From: an uncultured Brevundimonas sp.
Lineage (GTDB): Bacteria; Pseudomonadota; Alphaproteobacteria; Caulobacterales; Caulobacteraceae
Reading direction: 5' to 3'
Assembly: GCF_943913055.1 (NCBI RefSeq)
Contig: NZ_CALTWS010000075.1
Coordinates: 1-11,393 of the forward strand
DNA: 11,393 bases
Positions 1 through 8,023 of the stretch are shown here, piece by piece; positions within the stretch are counted from its first letter, which is position 1; the number at the start of each line of letters is the position of its first letter. The notes under the pieces were generated by a model, which ran no database searches, had not been told where the DNA came from, and saw only the letters and a list, made by a program, of their open reading frames with translations. The translations under genes and the position numbers were made by a program.

Positions 1-737
1 GTCTGCTGGCGTTTGCCAGCCTGGCTTTGGCCTCGTGCGAAGCGCGGCTGAATGCGACCCCGGACGCCCTTGTCACCGCGGCCGCAGGACCCGAGACCTG
101 CATTCTGCCCGAGCGTATCGCCCTGCCCGAGATGGAAGAGGTGCGACCGGACGAGGTCGTGGCCGACCGGACCATCCTGTTCCACATGCTGGCCCTCACC
201 TGGATGCCCCAGACCTGCAAGACCCGAGGTGATGGCGCGGGCGATCTGGCCTGCGGCAGCAGCAACCGCTTTGGCTGGACCCTGCACGGCCTGTGGCCCA
301 ATGCGGACGGACGGCCCTATCCCCGCTACTGCCGCCCGGCAACACAGGTGCCAGAGACCACCATCCGCGCCAACCTGTGCCGCACGCCTTCGGCCAGCCT
401 GGTCCAGCATGAATGGGCTGCGCATGGCACCTGTGGCTGGGAGACGCCGGAAGCCTATTTCGCCGATGCCGCGCGGCTGTATGACGGCCTGAACCGCCCC
501 GATCCGACGACGCTGGCTTTCGGCACACGCGGCCCCACGGCGGGCCAGCTGCGCGATGCCTTTGTGACCGCCAACCCCGGTCTGCCCCGCGATGCCCTCT
601 ATGTGGCCGTCGCCTCAGGCAATCGTCTGCGCGAAGTCCGCATCTGCCATGATCTGGAGTTCAAGGCGGCGCGGTGCCCGGTCGGCGGTCTGGGGACGCC
701 GGACAATGTGGTGCTGACAGTAGAGCCTGTCCGTTAG
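1..737 (+). CDS. Ribonuclease T2 family protein, probable lipoprotein, 5' end cut by window edge
   Basis: RNase T2 enzymes are secreted or periplasmic endoribonucleases that cleave RNA through 2',3'-cyclic phosphates. Both family signatures are visible: WTLHGLWP (276-299, catalytic His) and HEWAAHGTC (408-434, catalytic His/Glu and second His). The frame is open from the first complete codon at 3, so the true start lies upstream. The first visible residues form the end of a hydrophobic signal ending in LALASC, a plausible lipobox with the Cys at nt 36-38, so the mature protein may be lipid-anchored. At least eight further cysteines suit a disulphide-bonded exported enzyme. One oddity is that the lysine usually just before the second His of the second signature (HEWxKHGTC) is Ala here. 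The TAG stop lies three bases from the glmM stop on the other strand. The family is sure; the lipoprotein call is inferred. Confidence 0.9.
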   Translation, partial: LLAFASLALASCEARLNATPDALVTAAAGPETCILPERIALPEMEEVRPDEVVADRTILFHMLALTWMPQTCKTRGDGAGDLACGSSNRFGWTLHGLWPNADGRPYPRYCRPATQVPETTIRANLCRTPSASLVQHEWAAHGTCGWETPEAYFADAARLYDGLNRPDPTTLAFGTRGPTAGQLRDAFVTANPGLPRDALYVAVASGNRLREVRICHDLEFKAARCPVGGLGTPDNVVLTVEPVR

Positions 738-743
738 GCTCTA
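721..743. repeat. Inverted repeat spanning the two convergent stop codons
   Basis: TAGAGCCT (721-728) and AGGCTCTA (736-743) are perfect 8-base complements with a 7-base loop. The stem contains parts of both the RNase T2 stop and the glmM stop. No T-tract follows on either strand, so it is not a classical intrinsic terminator. It could still act as a 3'-end hairpin for both transcripts. Confidence 0.55.
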
Positions 744-2090
744 ACCCACAGCCTTCACCGCCGCCACGACATCCGCCACCACCGCCTTGACCAGCGCCTC
801 GTCGTCGCCCTCGGCCATGACGCGGATCAGTTTTTCGGTGCCGGAGGGGCGGACCAGGAGGCGACCCTGGCCTTTCAGACGGCACTCGGCGTCGGCGATG
901 GCGGCTTTGACGGCGGCGTCTTGCAGCGGCTTGCCACTGGTGAAGCGCACGTTCTCCAGCAGTTGCGGCACGGGCTCGAACTGGCGGGCCAGTTCGCTCA
1001 TCGGGCGGCCGGATTCGATCAGGACAGCCAGCACCTGAAGCGCGCTCATCAGACCGTCGCCGGTCGTGGCGTGGTCGTGCAGGATGATGTGGCCGGACTG
1101 TTCGCCGCCGATGTTGAAGCCGCCCTGGCGCATGCGCTCCATGACATAGCGGTCGCCGACATTGGTCCGCTCCAGTGTCAGGCCCTCGGCGGCCAGGGCC
1201 CGCTCCAGCCCCAGGTTGGACATGACGGTGGCGACCAGGCCGCCGCCGGTCAGCAGGCCGCGACGGGCCCAGTCGATGGCGACCATGGCCATGATCTGGT
1301 CGCCGTCCACCACCTGACCTTTTTCATCGCAGACGATCAGCCGGTCCGCGTCACCGTCCAGGGCGATGCCGATGTGCGCCTTGTGCGCCACGACGGCCCT
1401 GGCCAGCGTCTCGGGATGGGTTGATCCGCAGTTGGCGTTGATGTTCAGCCCGTTGGGCTCGACGCCCACGCGCACCACCTCGGCCCCCAGTTCATAAAGG
1501 GTGGTCGGCGCGACCTTGTAGCCGGCGCCGTTGGCGCAATCGACGGCGATGCGCAGGCCCTGCAGGCTCAGACCCTTGGGAAAGCTGGCCTTGGCGATCT
1601 CGACATAGCGGGCCTGGGCGTCGTCGATCCGCTTGACCCGCCCCAGCTTGTCCGGCGGGGCGAGACCGGAATCCAGCGCCTCGTCCATCATGGATTCGAT
1701 CTTCAGCTCGACCTCATCCGACAGCTTGTAGCCGTCTGGTCCGAACAGCTTGATGCCATTGTCCAGATAGGCGTTGTGCGAGGCCGAGATCATCACCCCG
1801 ATGTCGGCCCGCATCGACCGGGTCATCATGGCCACGCCCGGCGTCGGCAGGGGGCCAAACGTCAGGACATCCATCCCGGCCGACGAAAAGCCCGCGACCA
1901 GCGCCGGCTCGATCATATAGCCCGACAGACGCGTGTCCTTGCCGATCACCACCAGATGGCGACGGTCGTCCGACGACATGAACATCCGCCCCGCCGCCAG
2001 GCCGACGCGCAGCGCCACCTCGGGCGTCATGGGATGGGTGTTGGCGCGGCCACGAATGCCGTCGGTCCCGAAATAGCGTCTCTCGGCCAA
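741..2090 (-). CDS. glmM: Phosphoglucosamine mutase
   Basis: Cytoplasmic enzyme converting glucosamine-6-phosphate to glucosamine-1-phosphate, the second step towards UDP-GlcNAc for peptidoglycan and lipid A. At 449 residues it matches the family length. The N-terminus carries YFGTDGIRGR (6-15). The phosphoserine loop is ISASHN, with the active-site Ser at 104. The metal loop is DGDADR (245-250), followed by GGEQSGH (328-334) and the C-terminal phosphate-binding RPSGTEKLIRV (414-424). The residue after SHN is Ala rather than the common Pro. The start is a TTG: it gives the expected MAERRYFGTDG beginning and has a GAGGAA ribosome-binding site (plus-strand 2099-2104) eight bases upstream. It is transcribed divergently from glmS, which makes its substrate, and converges on the RNase T2 gene. 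Identification is very secure. Confidence 0.97.
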   Translation of the reverse strand: MAERRYFGTDGIRGRANTHPMTPEVALRVGLAAGRMFMSSDDRRHLVVIGKDTRLSGYMIEPALVAGFSSAGMDVLTFGPLPTPGVAMMTRSMRADIGVMISASHNAYLDNGIKLFGPDGYKLSDEVELKIESMMDEALDSGLAPPDKLGRVKRIDDAQARYVEIAKASFPKGLSLQGLRIAVDCANGAGYKVAPTTLYELGAEVVRVGVEPNGLNINANCGSTHPETLARAVVAHKAHIGIALDGDADRLIVCDEKGQVVDGDQIMAMVAIDWARRGLLTGGGLVATVMSNLGLERALAAEGLTLERTNVGDRYVMERMRQGGFNIGGEQSGHIILHDHATTGDGLMSALQVLAVLIESGRPMSELARQFEPVPQLLENVRFTSGKPLQDAAVKAAIADAECRLKGQGRLLVRPSGTEKLIRVMAEGDDEALVKAVVADVVAAVKAVG

Positions 2091-2255
2091 GTCTTGTATT
2101 CCTCGATCAGGATCGCAGAAACCTTGCGAAACCGCTTTTTAGATGCGAACCCGCCCTGCGTCGCCTACAGCGACGGGATCAATTCGCGGTCGGTGTAGAC
2201 CGTCAACCTGCGTGCGAGAAGCACGCCTCTCCAGTATATCAAGGGTACACAGGCC
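2091..2255. promoter_or_regulatory. Divergent glmM/glmS control region
   Basis: This 165-bp gap must hold the start signals for both genes. On the minus strand TTGACG (2206-2201) is a good -35 for glmM, but the matching -10 near 2183-2178 (ATTGAT) is weak. On the plus strand I see no convincing pair; TATATC at 2235-2240 is a possible -10. Two short hairpins lie in the likely glmS leader: CGGTC/GACCG (2187-2191/2198-2202) and GCGTGC/GCACGC (2210-2215/2221-2226). The likely glmS ribosome-binding site is AAGGG at 2241-2245. No glmS ribozyme core is recognisable, and that element is known from Gram-positive bacteria. Confidence 0.5.
2099..2104 (-). promoter_or_regulatory. Ribosome-binding site fixing the TTG start of glmM
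   Basis: Read on the minus strand this is GAGGAA, eight bases before the TTG codon at 2090-2088. It supports TTG as the true start rather than any later ATG, all of which would cut into the conserved N-terminal FGTDGIRGR. Confidence 0.7.
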
Positions 2256-4070
<1,815 letters not shown>

Positions 4071-4125
4071 TCGCAACGGCCCGCGAATGCGTTAGGCTGC
4101 TTCGATCCGCTTCTCAGGAACATCC

Positions 4126-5016
4126 ATGACCGATCATTCCCGCCGTCTCCGCAAGGCCGTCCTGCCCGTCGCGGGCCTGGGCACCCGCGTTCTGCCCGGC
4201 ACCAAGACCACGCCAAAGGAACTGCTGAACGTCGTCGACCGGCCGATCCTGAGCTACATCGTCGAAGAAGCGCGCGAGGCCGGGATCGAGCACATCGTTT
4301 TCGTTACCGGGCGGTCCAAGGGAGCCATCGAGGACTATTTCGATCACCAGATCGAATTAGAGGCCCAGCTGGCCGCCAAGGGAAAGACCGAGATTCTGGA
4401 CGCCATGATCGCCGAACTGGCCACCGCCGGCGAGATGAGCTTCACCCGCCAGATGCAGCCGCTCGGCCTGGGTCATGCCGTCTGGTGCGCTCGCGACATC
4501 ATCGGCGACGAGCCCTTTGCCGTGCTGCTGCCCGACGTTATCGTGGACTCGCAGCCGGGAGCCTTAAAGCAACTGGCCGAGGTGTATGCCGAAGTCGGCG
4601 GCAATGTCATCGGTGTCGAGGCGGTACCCGACACAGAGACCCACAAATACGGAATTGTGGATCCTATCGACGCCCCGGAAAGCGGCAAAGGCAACCGCAT
4701 TCGCATGAAGGGCATGGTCGAGAAGCCACCGCGCGGCGAGGCTCCTTCAAATCTTTCGATCTCCGGCCGCTACATCCTGCAGCCTGAAATCTTTGCCATT
4801 CTCGAGAACCAGCCACGTGGGGCCGGCGGCGAAATACAGCTGACCGACGGCATGGCGCGTCTGATGGGCAGCCAGACCTTTACGGCCGTAGCCTATGAAG
4901 GCACCACCCATGACTGCGGCGACAAGATCGGCCTGCTGACGGCCAATGTTGCCCTTGCTCTGAAGCGGGCCGACCTCGGCGAGGCGGCGCGCAGGGCCGT
5001 AAGCGCCCTGCTTTGA
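4126..5016 (+). CDS. galU: UTP-glucose-1-phosphate uridylyltransferase
   Basis: Makes UDP-glucose from UTP and glucose-1-phosphate for envelope polysaccharides and glycolipids. It has 296 residues, the usual size. The nucleotidyltransferase signature is GLGTRVLPGTKTTPKELL (17-34), followed by VDRPI. Other family motifs are LPDVIVD (135-141), HKYGIVD (173-179), MVEKPPRGEAPSN (197-209), GRYIL (214-218) and GGEIQLTDGMARL (234-246). The start ATG has AGGAA (4116-4120) five bases upstream. It lies 55 bp after glmS with no terminator visible between them, so a glmS-galU transcript is likely. The stop is six bases from the stop of a convergent lipoprotein gene. A related sugar-nucleotide uridylyltransferase is possible, but GalU fits best. 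Confidence 0.94.
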   Translation: MTDHSRRLRKAVLPVAGLGTRVLPGTKTTPKELLNVVDRPILSYIVEEAREAGIEHIVFVTGRSKGAIEDYFDHQIELEAQLAAKGKTEILDAMIAELATAGEMSFTRQMQPLGLGHAVWCARDIIGDEPFAVLLPDVIVDSQPGALKQLAEVYAEVGGNVIGVEAVPDTETHKYGIVDPIDAPESGKGNRIRMKGMVEKPPRGEAPSNLSISGRYILQPEIFAILENQPRGAGGEIQLTDGMARLMGSQTFTAVAYEGTTHDCGDKIGLLTANVALALKRADLGEAARRAVSALL

Positions 5017-5022
5017 TCGGCC

Positions 5023-5247
5023 TCAGGGGTTTGGCACCCGTTGTCCGGCGTTCCGAATTTCACACACATAGTCCAGCTGCGGCCTTCCGGACTGTTGCCC
5101 GGTGGCCCTGGGCAATCCACCCCGGGCTTCGCATTGCTGTGTGAAGGTCTGCAGATCGGGCTCTTGATAGCCCGCAGGCCCTGTTGACGCGCAGGCGGAT
5201 GCTCCAAGCAGGACACTCAGGGCCAGAAAGGGATAGAGTATACGCAT
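5023..5247 (-). CDS. Small cysteine-containing lipoprotein, function unknown
   Basis: A 74-residue protein with an N-terminal Arg, a hydrophobic stretch (residues 4-14) and a lipobox-like GASAC, so Cys19 is probably the lipidated first residue of the mature protein. The mature part is only about 55 residues. It keeps two cysteines (39 and 62) in a CEARGG...DYVC arrangement that could form one disulphide. The start at 5247 is preferred over an in-frame ATG at 5292 because GAGGA sits nine bases upstream and the signal sequence then begins properly (MRILYPF). The gene begins 41 bp after the hydrolase stop on the same strand, so the two are probably one transcript. I do not recognise a named family. 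The envelope location is well supported; the function is not known. Confidence 0.7.
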   Translation of the reverse strand: MRILYPFLALSVLLGASACASTGPAGYQEPDLQTFTQQCEARGGLPRATGQQSGRPQLDYVCEIRNAGQRVPNP

Positions 5248-5288
5248 TTGATCATGTCCTCGGCTAACACGTCTAATGTGGGCACGGA

Positions 5289-6026
5289 TCAACGGTTCCG
5301 CGCAACCACTTCTATGAGCTGTCTGAGATTGTCCGCTGACGACAGCCGATGATCACCCCCCCAGATCAAATCCACATGAACATCGCTTGCTGACAGACGC
5401 TCGATAAGTTCGACCTGATGGTGCCACGGGACGGTGAGATCGTCTCGCCCCTGAAGAATGTGGACAGGCGCAGCGATCGCAATGGTCGCATCCAGCAGCA
5501 ACCAGCGACGCGCCTCTTCGAACATGGTTCGTGTCAGAACGTATGTGCCCAATCCCTCTTCCACGATGGTTGCCTCGCCTTCGCGCAGGATGGCCTGGCG
5601 CTCATGATCGGCCAGGCCGGGCCACATCAGTCGTTCGGTGAAATCCTGGGCCGGATTGATCAGCACCAGCGCCTTCATCCGCTCGGGACGGGCGAGCGCG
5701 GTCAGAAGCGCGATCCAGCCCCCCATCGACGAGCCCACAGGAATGACTGGCCCCTCCAGGCTGTCGATCAGGGCGATCGCATCCTCGCGCCAGCGCCCGA
5801 TGGTCGCCTGTCGCCAGTCGCCCGACGATTGCCCGTGCGCGAAATGGTCGTAGCGGACGAAGTTCCAGCCCCGCTCGCGCGCCGCCGCATCAAGGGCAAG
5901 AGCCTTGGTCCCCTCCATGTCGGAACGGAATCCGCCGATCCAGACGACGGTCGGCCCCGTGCCCACGACGCGCTTGAAGGCCAGGGTTTCGCCGTCGGGT
6001 CGGTTCAGGGTCTGGATGTCGGTCAT
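5289..6026 (-). CDS. ABHD10-like alpha/beta hydrolase (thioesterase/esterase)
   Basis: A 245-residue serine hydrolase without a signal peptide, so probably cytoplasmic. The nucleophile elbow VGSSMGGW gives Ser100, the acid is Asp196 in GRDDLTVPW, and the base is His226 in GGDHR. The oxyanion region GGFRSDMEGTKA (31-42), the elbow, VPW and DHR all resemble mitochondrial ABHD10, which acts as an S-depalmitoylase and acyl-glucuronide esterase. This resemblance is from memory of the family. I infer a small thioesterase or carboxylesterase; the substrate cannot be read from sequence. The start at 6026 gives a normal N-terminus, but its ribosome-binding site is weak. A small lipoprotein gene follows on the same strand, and a glycosyltransferase gene diverges upstream, leaving a short shared promoter region. 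Confidence 0.85.
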   Translation of the reverse strand: MTDIQTLNRPDGETLAFKRVVGTGPTVVWIGGFRSDMEGTKALALDAAARERGWNFVRYDHFAHGQSSGDWRQATIGRWREDAIALIDSLEGPVIPVGSSMGGWIALLTALARPERMKALVLINPAQDFTERLMWPGLADHERQAILREGEATIVEEGLGTYVLTRTMFEEARRWLLLDATIAIAAPVHILQGRDDLTVPWHHQVELIERLSASDVHVDLIWGGDHRLSSADNLRQLIEVVARNR

Positions 6027-6115
6027 GGTCTCTTGTGCCGCGTCGCGACGACTTCGTCACCTGTCAGCGAAGGCCGTGGGCTTGACCCCGCCACCCGATG
6101 GCGGAACACAGGCCC

Positions 6116-7063
6116 ATGCCCAATGCGCCGAAAGCCCTGTTCGTCACCTCCAACCGCATTGGCGACTGCGTCATCTCGTCGGGCGTCATCCGCGAGATCG
6201 CGCGACAGCTGCCGGGGGCGGAAATTACCGTCGCCTGCGGCCGCCCGCCTGCCCCCTTCTTCCGCTCCGCGCCCGGCGTGGTGCGGACCATCGTGCTGGA
6301 CAAGAAGAAGCTGGCCGGCCACTGGCTTCACCTCTGGAAACAGGTCGTCGGCACGCGCTGGGATATGGTCATCGACATCCGGGGATCGGCGCTCAGCTAT
6401 CTGATCCCGGCGCGGCGCCGCGTCGTCTACAATCGTTCGTGGGAGACGGGTCTGCGCAAGGTCGAGATGGTGTCGCGCCTGATGGGGTCGGACGCACCGC
6501 TGGACCCGGAAGTCTGGCTCGACGGACAGGCGCGAGCCGAGGCTGCCGCCGTCATCGATCCACAGCTGGCGGCCGGTTCAGGTCCTGGCCCCATCATCGC
6601 GCTGGCCCCCATCGCGCATCAGCCGGGCAAGAGCTGGCCTGCCGACCGCTGGGGTGCCTTGGTCGAGAAGCTGAAGGCCGAACCGCGCTTCGACGGCTGG
6701 CGCTTCATGCCTGTGGGTGGACCCGGCGACCGACCCCCGGCGACACCGGCGCTTCAGGCTGCGGGCGAGCGCGGGATCGACTTCGTGGGCAAGGGCGACA
6801 TCCTGGCTTCGGCCGCCGCGATCGATCGGGCCAGCCTGTTCGTCGGCAACGATTCCGGACTGATGCACGTCTCGGCGGCGCTGGGCGGGCCGACGCTGGG
6901 GCTATTCGGGCCGACCGAATGGTGGCTGTATGGGCCATGGGGATCCAGGACCCGCACCGTCGCCTCCAATGAGACGCGCGGGCAGTTCGCGCCGATCGAG
7001 GACCTCAGTGTCGATCATGTGTTCCAGGCGGTTCTGGCCCTCCACGACGACTTCATCCGCTAG
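6116..7063 (+). CDS. Glycosyltransferase family 9 (heptosyltransferase-like)
   Basis: GT9 enzymes such as WaaC, WaaF and WaaQ transfer heptose from ADP-heptose to lipopolysaccharide core on the inner face of the cytoplasmic membrane. With 315 residues, the protein starts with the typical beta-strand and loop LFVTSNRIGD (8-17), has VIDIRG (85-90), and carries KSWPADRWGAL (172-182). The donor-site signature is FVGNDSGLMHVSAALG (242-257), with Asp246 and His251. I chose the ATG at 6116 because family members start a few residues before the first strand, and GGCGGA lies ten bases upstream. An in-frame ATG at 6098 would add six residues and cannot be excluded. Heptose as the sugar is inferred. Nearby galU and glm genes fit envelope sugar metabolism. 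Confidence 0.88.
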   Translation: MPNAPKALFVTSNRIGDCVISSGVIREIARQLPGAEITVACGRPPAPFFRSAPGVVRTIVLDKKKLAGHWLHLWKQVVGTRWDMVIDIRGSALSYLIPARRRVVYNRSWETGLRKVEMVSRLMGSDAPLDPEVWLDGQARAEAAAVIDPQLAAGSGPGPIIALAPIAHQPGKSWPADRWGALVEKLKAEPRFDGWRFMPVGGPGDRPPATPALQAAGERGIDFVGKGDILASAAAIDRASLFVGNDSGLMHVSAALGGPTLGLFGPTEWWLYGPWGSRTRTVASNETRGQFAPIEDLSVDHVFQAVLALHDDFIR

Positions 7064-7082
7064 ACGATCCACGCGCCAAACC

Positions 7083-7113
7083 TTGTGAAACGGCGCATTC
7101 GCGGTCATATAGA
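7083..7113 (+). promoter_or_regulatory. Candidate infC promoter
   Basis: TTGTGA (7083-7088) followed after 19 bases by TATAGA (7108-7113) is the best sigma-70-like pair in the gap before infC. The spacer is slightly long. Transcription would begin near 7120 and give a leader of about 77 bases. Confidence 0.4.
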
Positions 7114-7130
7114 GGCCCGCAGGGTGGAGA

Positions 7131-7146
7131 GCGCGATCCGTCGCGC
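7131..7146 (+). other. Hairpin in the infC leader
   Basis: GCGCGA (7131-7136) and TCGCGC (7141-7146) form a perfect six-pair stem closed by a TCCG tetraloop, about 35 bases before the infC ribosome-binding site. It could be a stability or regulatory element, but short GC-rich stems also arise by chance here. Confidence 0.35.
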
Positions 7147-7181
7147 CCTTCGCCTCGCCTTCACACGACCCCCGTCCACGC

Positions 7182-7199
7182 AAGGAAACGCCGCCCATT
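7182..7199 (+). promoter_or_regulatory. infC ribosome-binding site and AUU start codon
   Basis: AAGGAA at 7182-7187 is the only good ribosome-binding site upstream of the conserved IF3 N-terminus. Nine bases later comes an in-frame ATT (7197-7199). This arrangement is the classical IF3 autoregulation signal: excess IF3 rejects the non-canonical start on its own message. Confidence 0.7.
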
Positions 7200-7730
7200 C
7201 GCCGTCCGATGAACCAGCCGCCCGTCAAGGACGGCCCCCCCATGAACCAGGATATCCGCGCTCCGCGCGTTCTGCTGATCGATCAGAACGGCGAAAAACA
7301 GGGCGTCATGCCCACCTCCGCCGCGCTGGAAGCCGCCGAAGAGGCCGGCATGGATCTGGTTCAGATCGTCTCCACCTCCGAACCCCCGGTGGCGAAGATC
7401 CTCGACTACGGCAAATACCGTTTCCAGGAGCAGAAGAAGAAGGCCGAGGCCCGCAAGCGCCAGAAGGTCGTCGAGCTCAAGGAAATCAAGCTGCGGCCCA
7501 ATATCGATACCCACGACTATGAGGTGAAGGCCAAGGCCATGCACCGCTTCTTCGACGAGGGTGACAAGGTCAAGGTGACGCTTCGCTTCCGCGGCCGCGA
7601 AATGGCCCACCCCGAACTGGGCATGAAACTGCTCAACAAGGTCCAGGAAGACTTCGACGAGGTCGCCAAGGTCGAATATGCCCCGCGCATGGAAGGCCGC
7701 CAGATGATCATGATCCTGGCACCGAAGTAG
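7197..7730 (+). CDS. infC: Translation initiation factor IF-3, probable AUU start
   Basis: IF3 binds the 30S subunit, prevents premature 50S joining and proofreads the start codon. The protein has an N domain (IRAPRVLLIDQNGEKQG, 20-36), a basic linker helix rich in Lys/Arg (about 75-95), and a C domain with EIKLRPNIDTHDYEVK and RFRGREMAH. It ends with EGRQMIMILAPK. I chose the ATT at 7197: AAGGAA (7182-7187) lies nine bases before it, and reading from there adds MRRP, matching the N-terminus I recall for rhizobial IF3. The ATG at 7209 has no ribosome-binding site; the ATG at 7242 would remove part of the conserved N-terminal tail. AUU starts in infC are known to allow IF3 to repress its own synthesis. 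Identity is certain, the start fairly so. A strong terminator follows at once. Confidence 0.95.
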   Translation: MRRPMNQPPVKDGPPMNQDIRAPRVLLIDQNGEKQGVMPTSAALEAAEEAGMDLVQIVSTSEPPVAKILDYGKYRFQEQKKKAEARKRQKVVELKEIKLRPNIDTHDYEVKAKAMHRFFDEGDKVKVTLRFRGREMAHPELGMKLLNKVQEDFDEVAKVEYAPRMEGRQMIMILAPK

Positions 7731-7753
7731 GCGCTTCGCAGCTTGTATTAGCG

Positions 7754-7788
7754 ACGCCTCGACCGCAAACGGTCGGGGCGTTTTTCTT
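7754..7788 (+). terminator. Intrinsic terminator after infC
   Basis: A stem of about 12 pairs (7754-7765 with 7770-7781, one G-T wobble, loop CAAA) is followed by TTTTTCTT (7781-7788). It starts 23 bases after the infC stop and separates infC from the downstream peptidase and ribosomal genes. Confidence 0.9.
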
Positions 7789-7947
7789 AGAGTTGTACGC
7801 CACGCGATCTGTCCGTCTGCGCGCATTGCGGCAGCGTCCGTTCCATCGTCGCCTGACAGGAAATTCCAACGCGCGTCGCCAAAGGCGGCCACGGGCCGAT
7901 GGCTCAATGCCTTGAGAAAGTCCGGACAAGGTTAGCCGTGCGCTCGT

Positions 7948-7977
7948 TTGCCGGGTTTATTGCACCCAGCGCAAATC
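7948..7977 (+). promoter_or_regulatory. Weak candidate promoter for the S9 peptidase gene
   Basis: TTGCCG (7948-7953), a 17-base spacer and GCAAATC (7971-7977) make a weak sigma-70-like pair. A transcript starting near 7984 would exclude the in-frame ATG at 7979 and favour the GTG start at 8024. The rest of 7789-8023 shows no gene or clear structure. Confidence 0.25.
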
Positions 7978-8023
7978 AATGGCTAGCTTGACGAGAAAGC
8001 ATGGGCACAACCGGGGGGAAAGC

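Noticed and set aside
2091..2255. glmS ribozyme/riboswitch upstream of glmS
   Set aside because: The gap is short, lacks the ribozyme's conserved core as far as I can see, and that element belongs to Gram-positive lineages.
6041..6050. Palindrome CGTCGCGACG between the hydrolase and the GT9 gene, as an operator
   Set aside because: A single 10-base palindrome in GC-rich DNA is likely by chance, and no second copy is seen nearby.
5418..6404. 328-codon plus-strand frame opposite the ABHD10-like hydrolase
   Set aside because: It is antisense to a gene with an intact Ser-Asp-His triad and changes to low-complexity Ser/Arg/Pro sequence in its last third.
5905..6972. 355-codon plus-strand frame overlapping the hydrolase and the GT9 gene
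   Set aside because: It is a shifted frame of the GT9 gene, very rich in Arg, Gly and Ala, with no motif; the GT9 frame carries the full family signature.
7161..7907. 248-codon minus-strand frame opposite infC
   Set aside because: Shadow of infC; rich in Leu, Asp and Gly with no domain, and it runs through the infC terminator.
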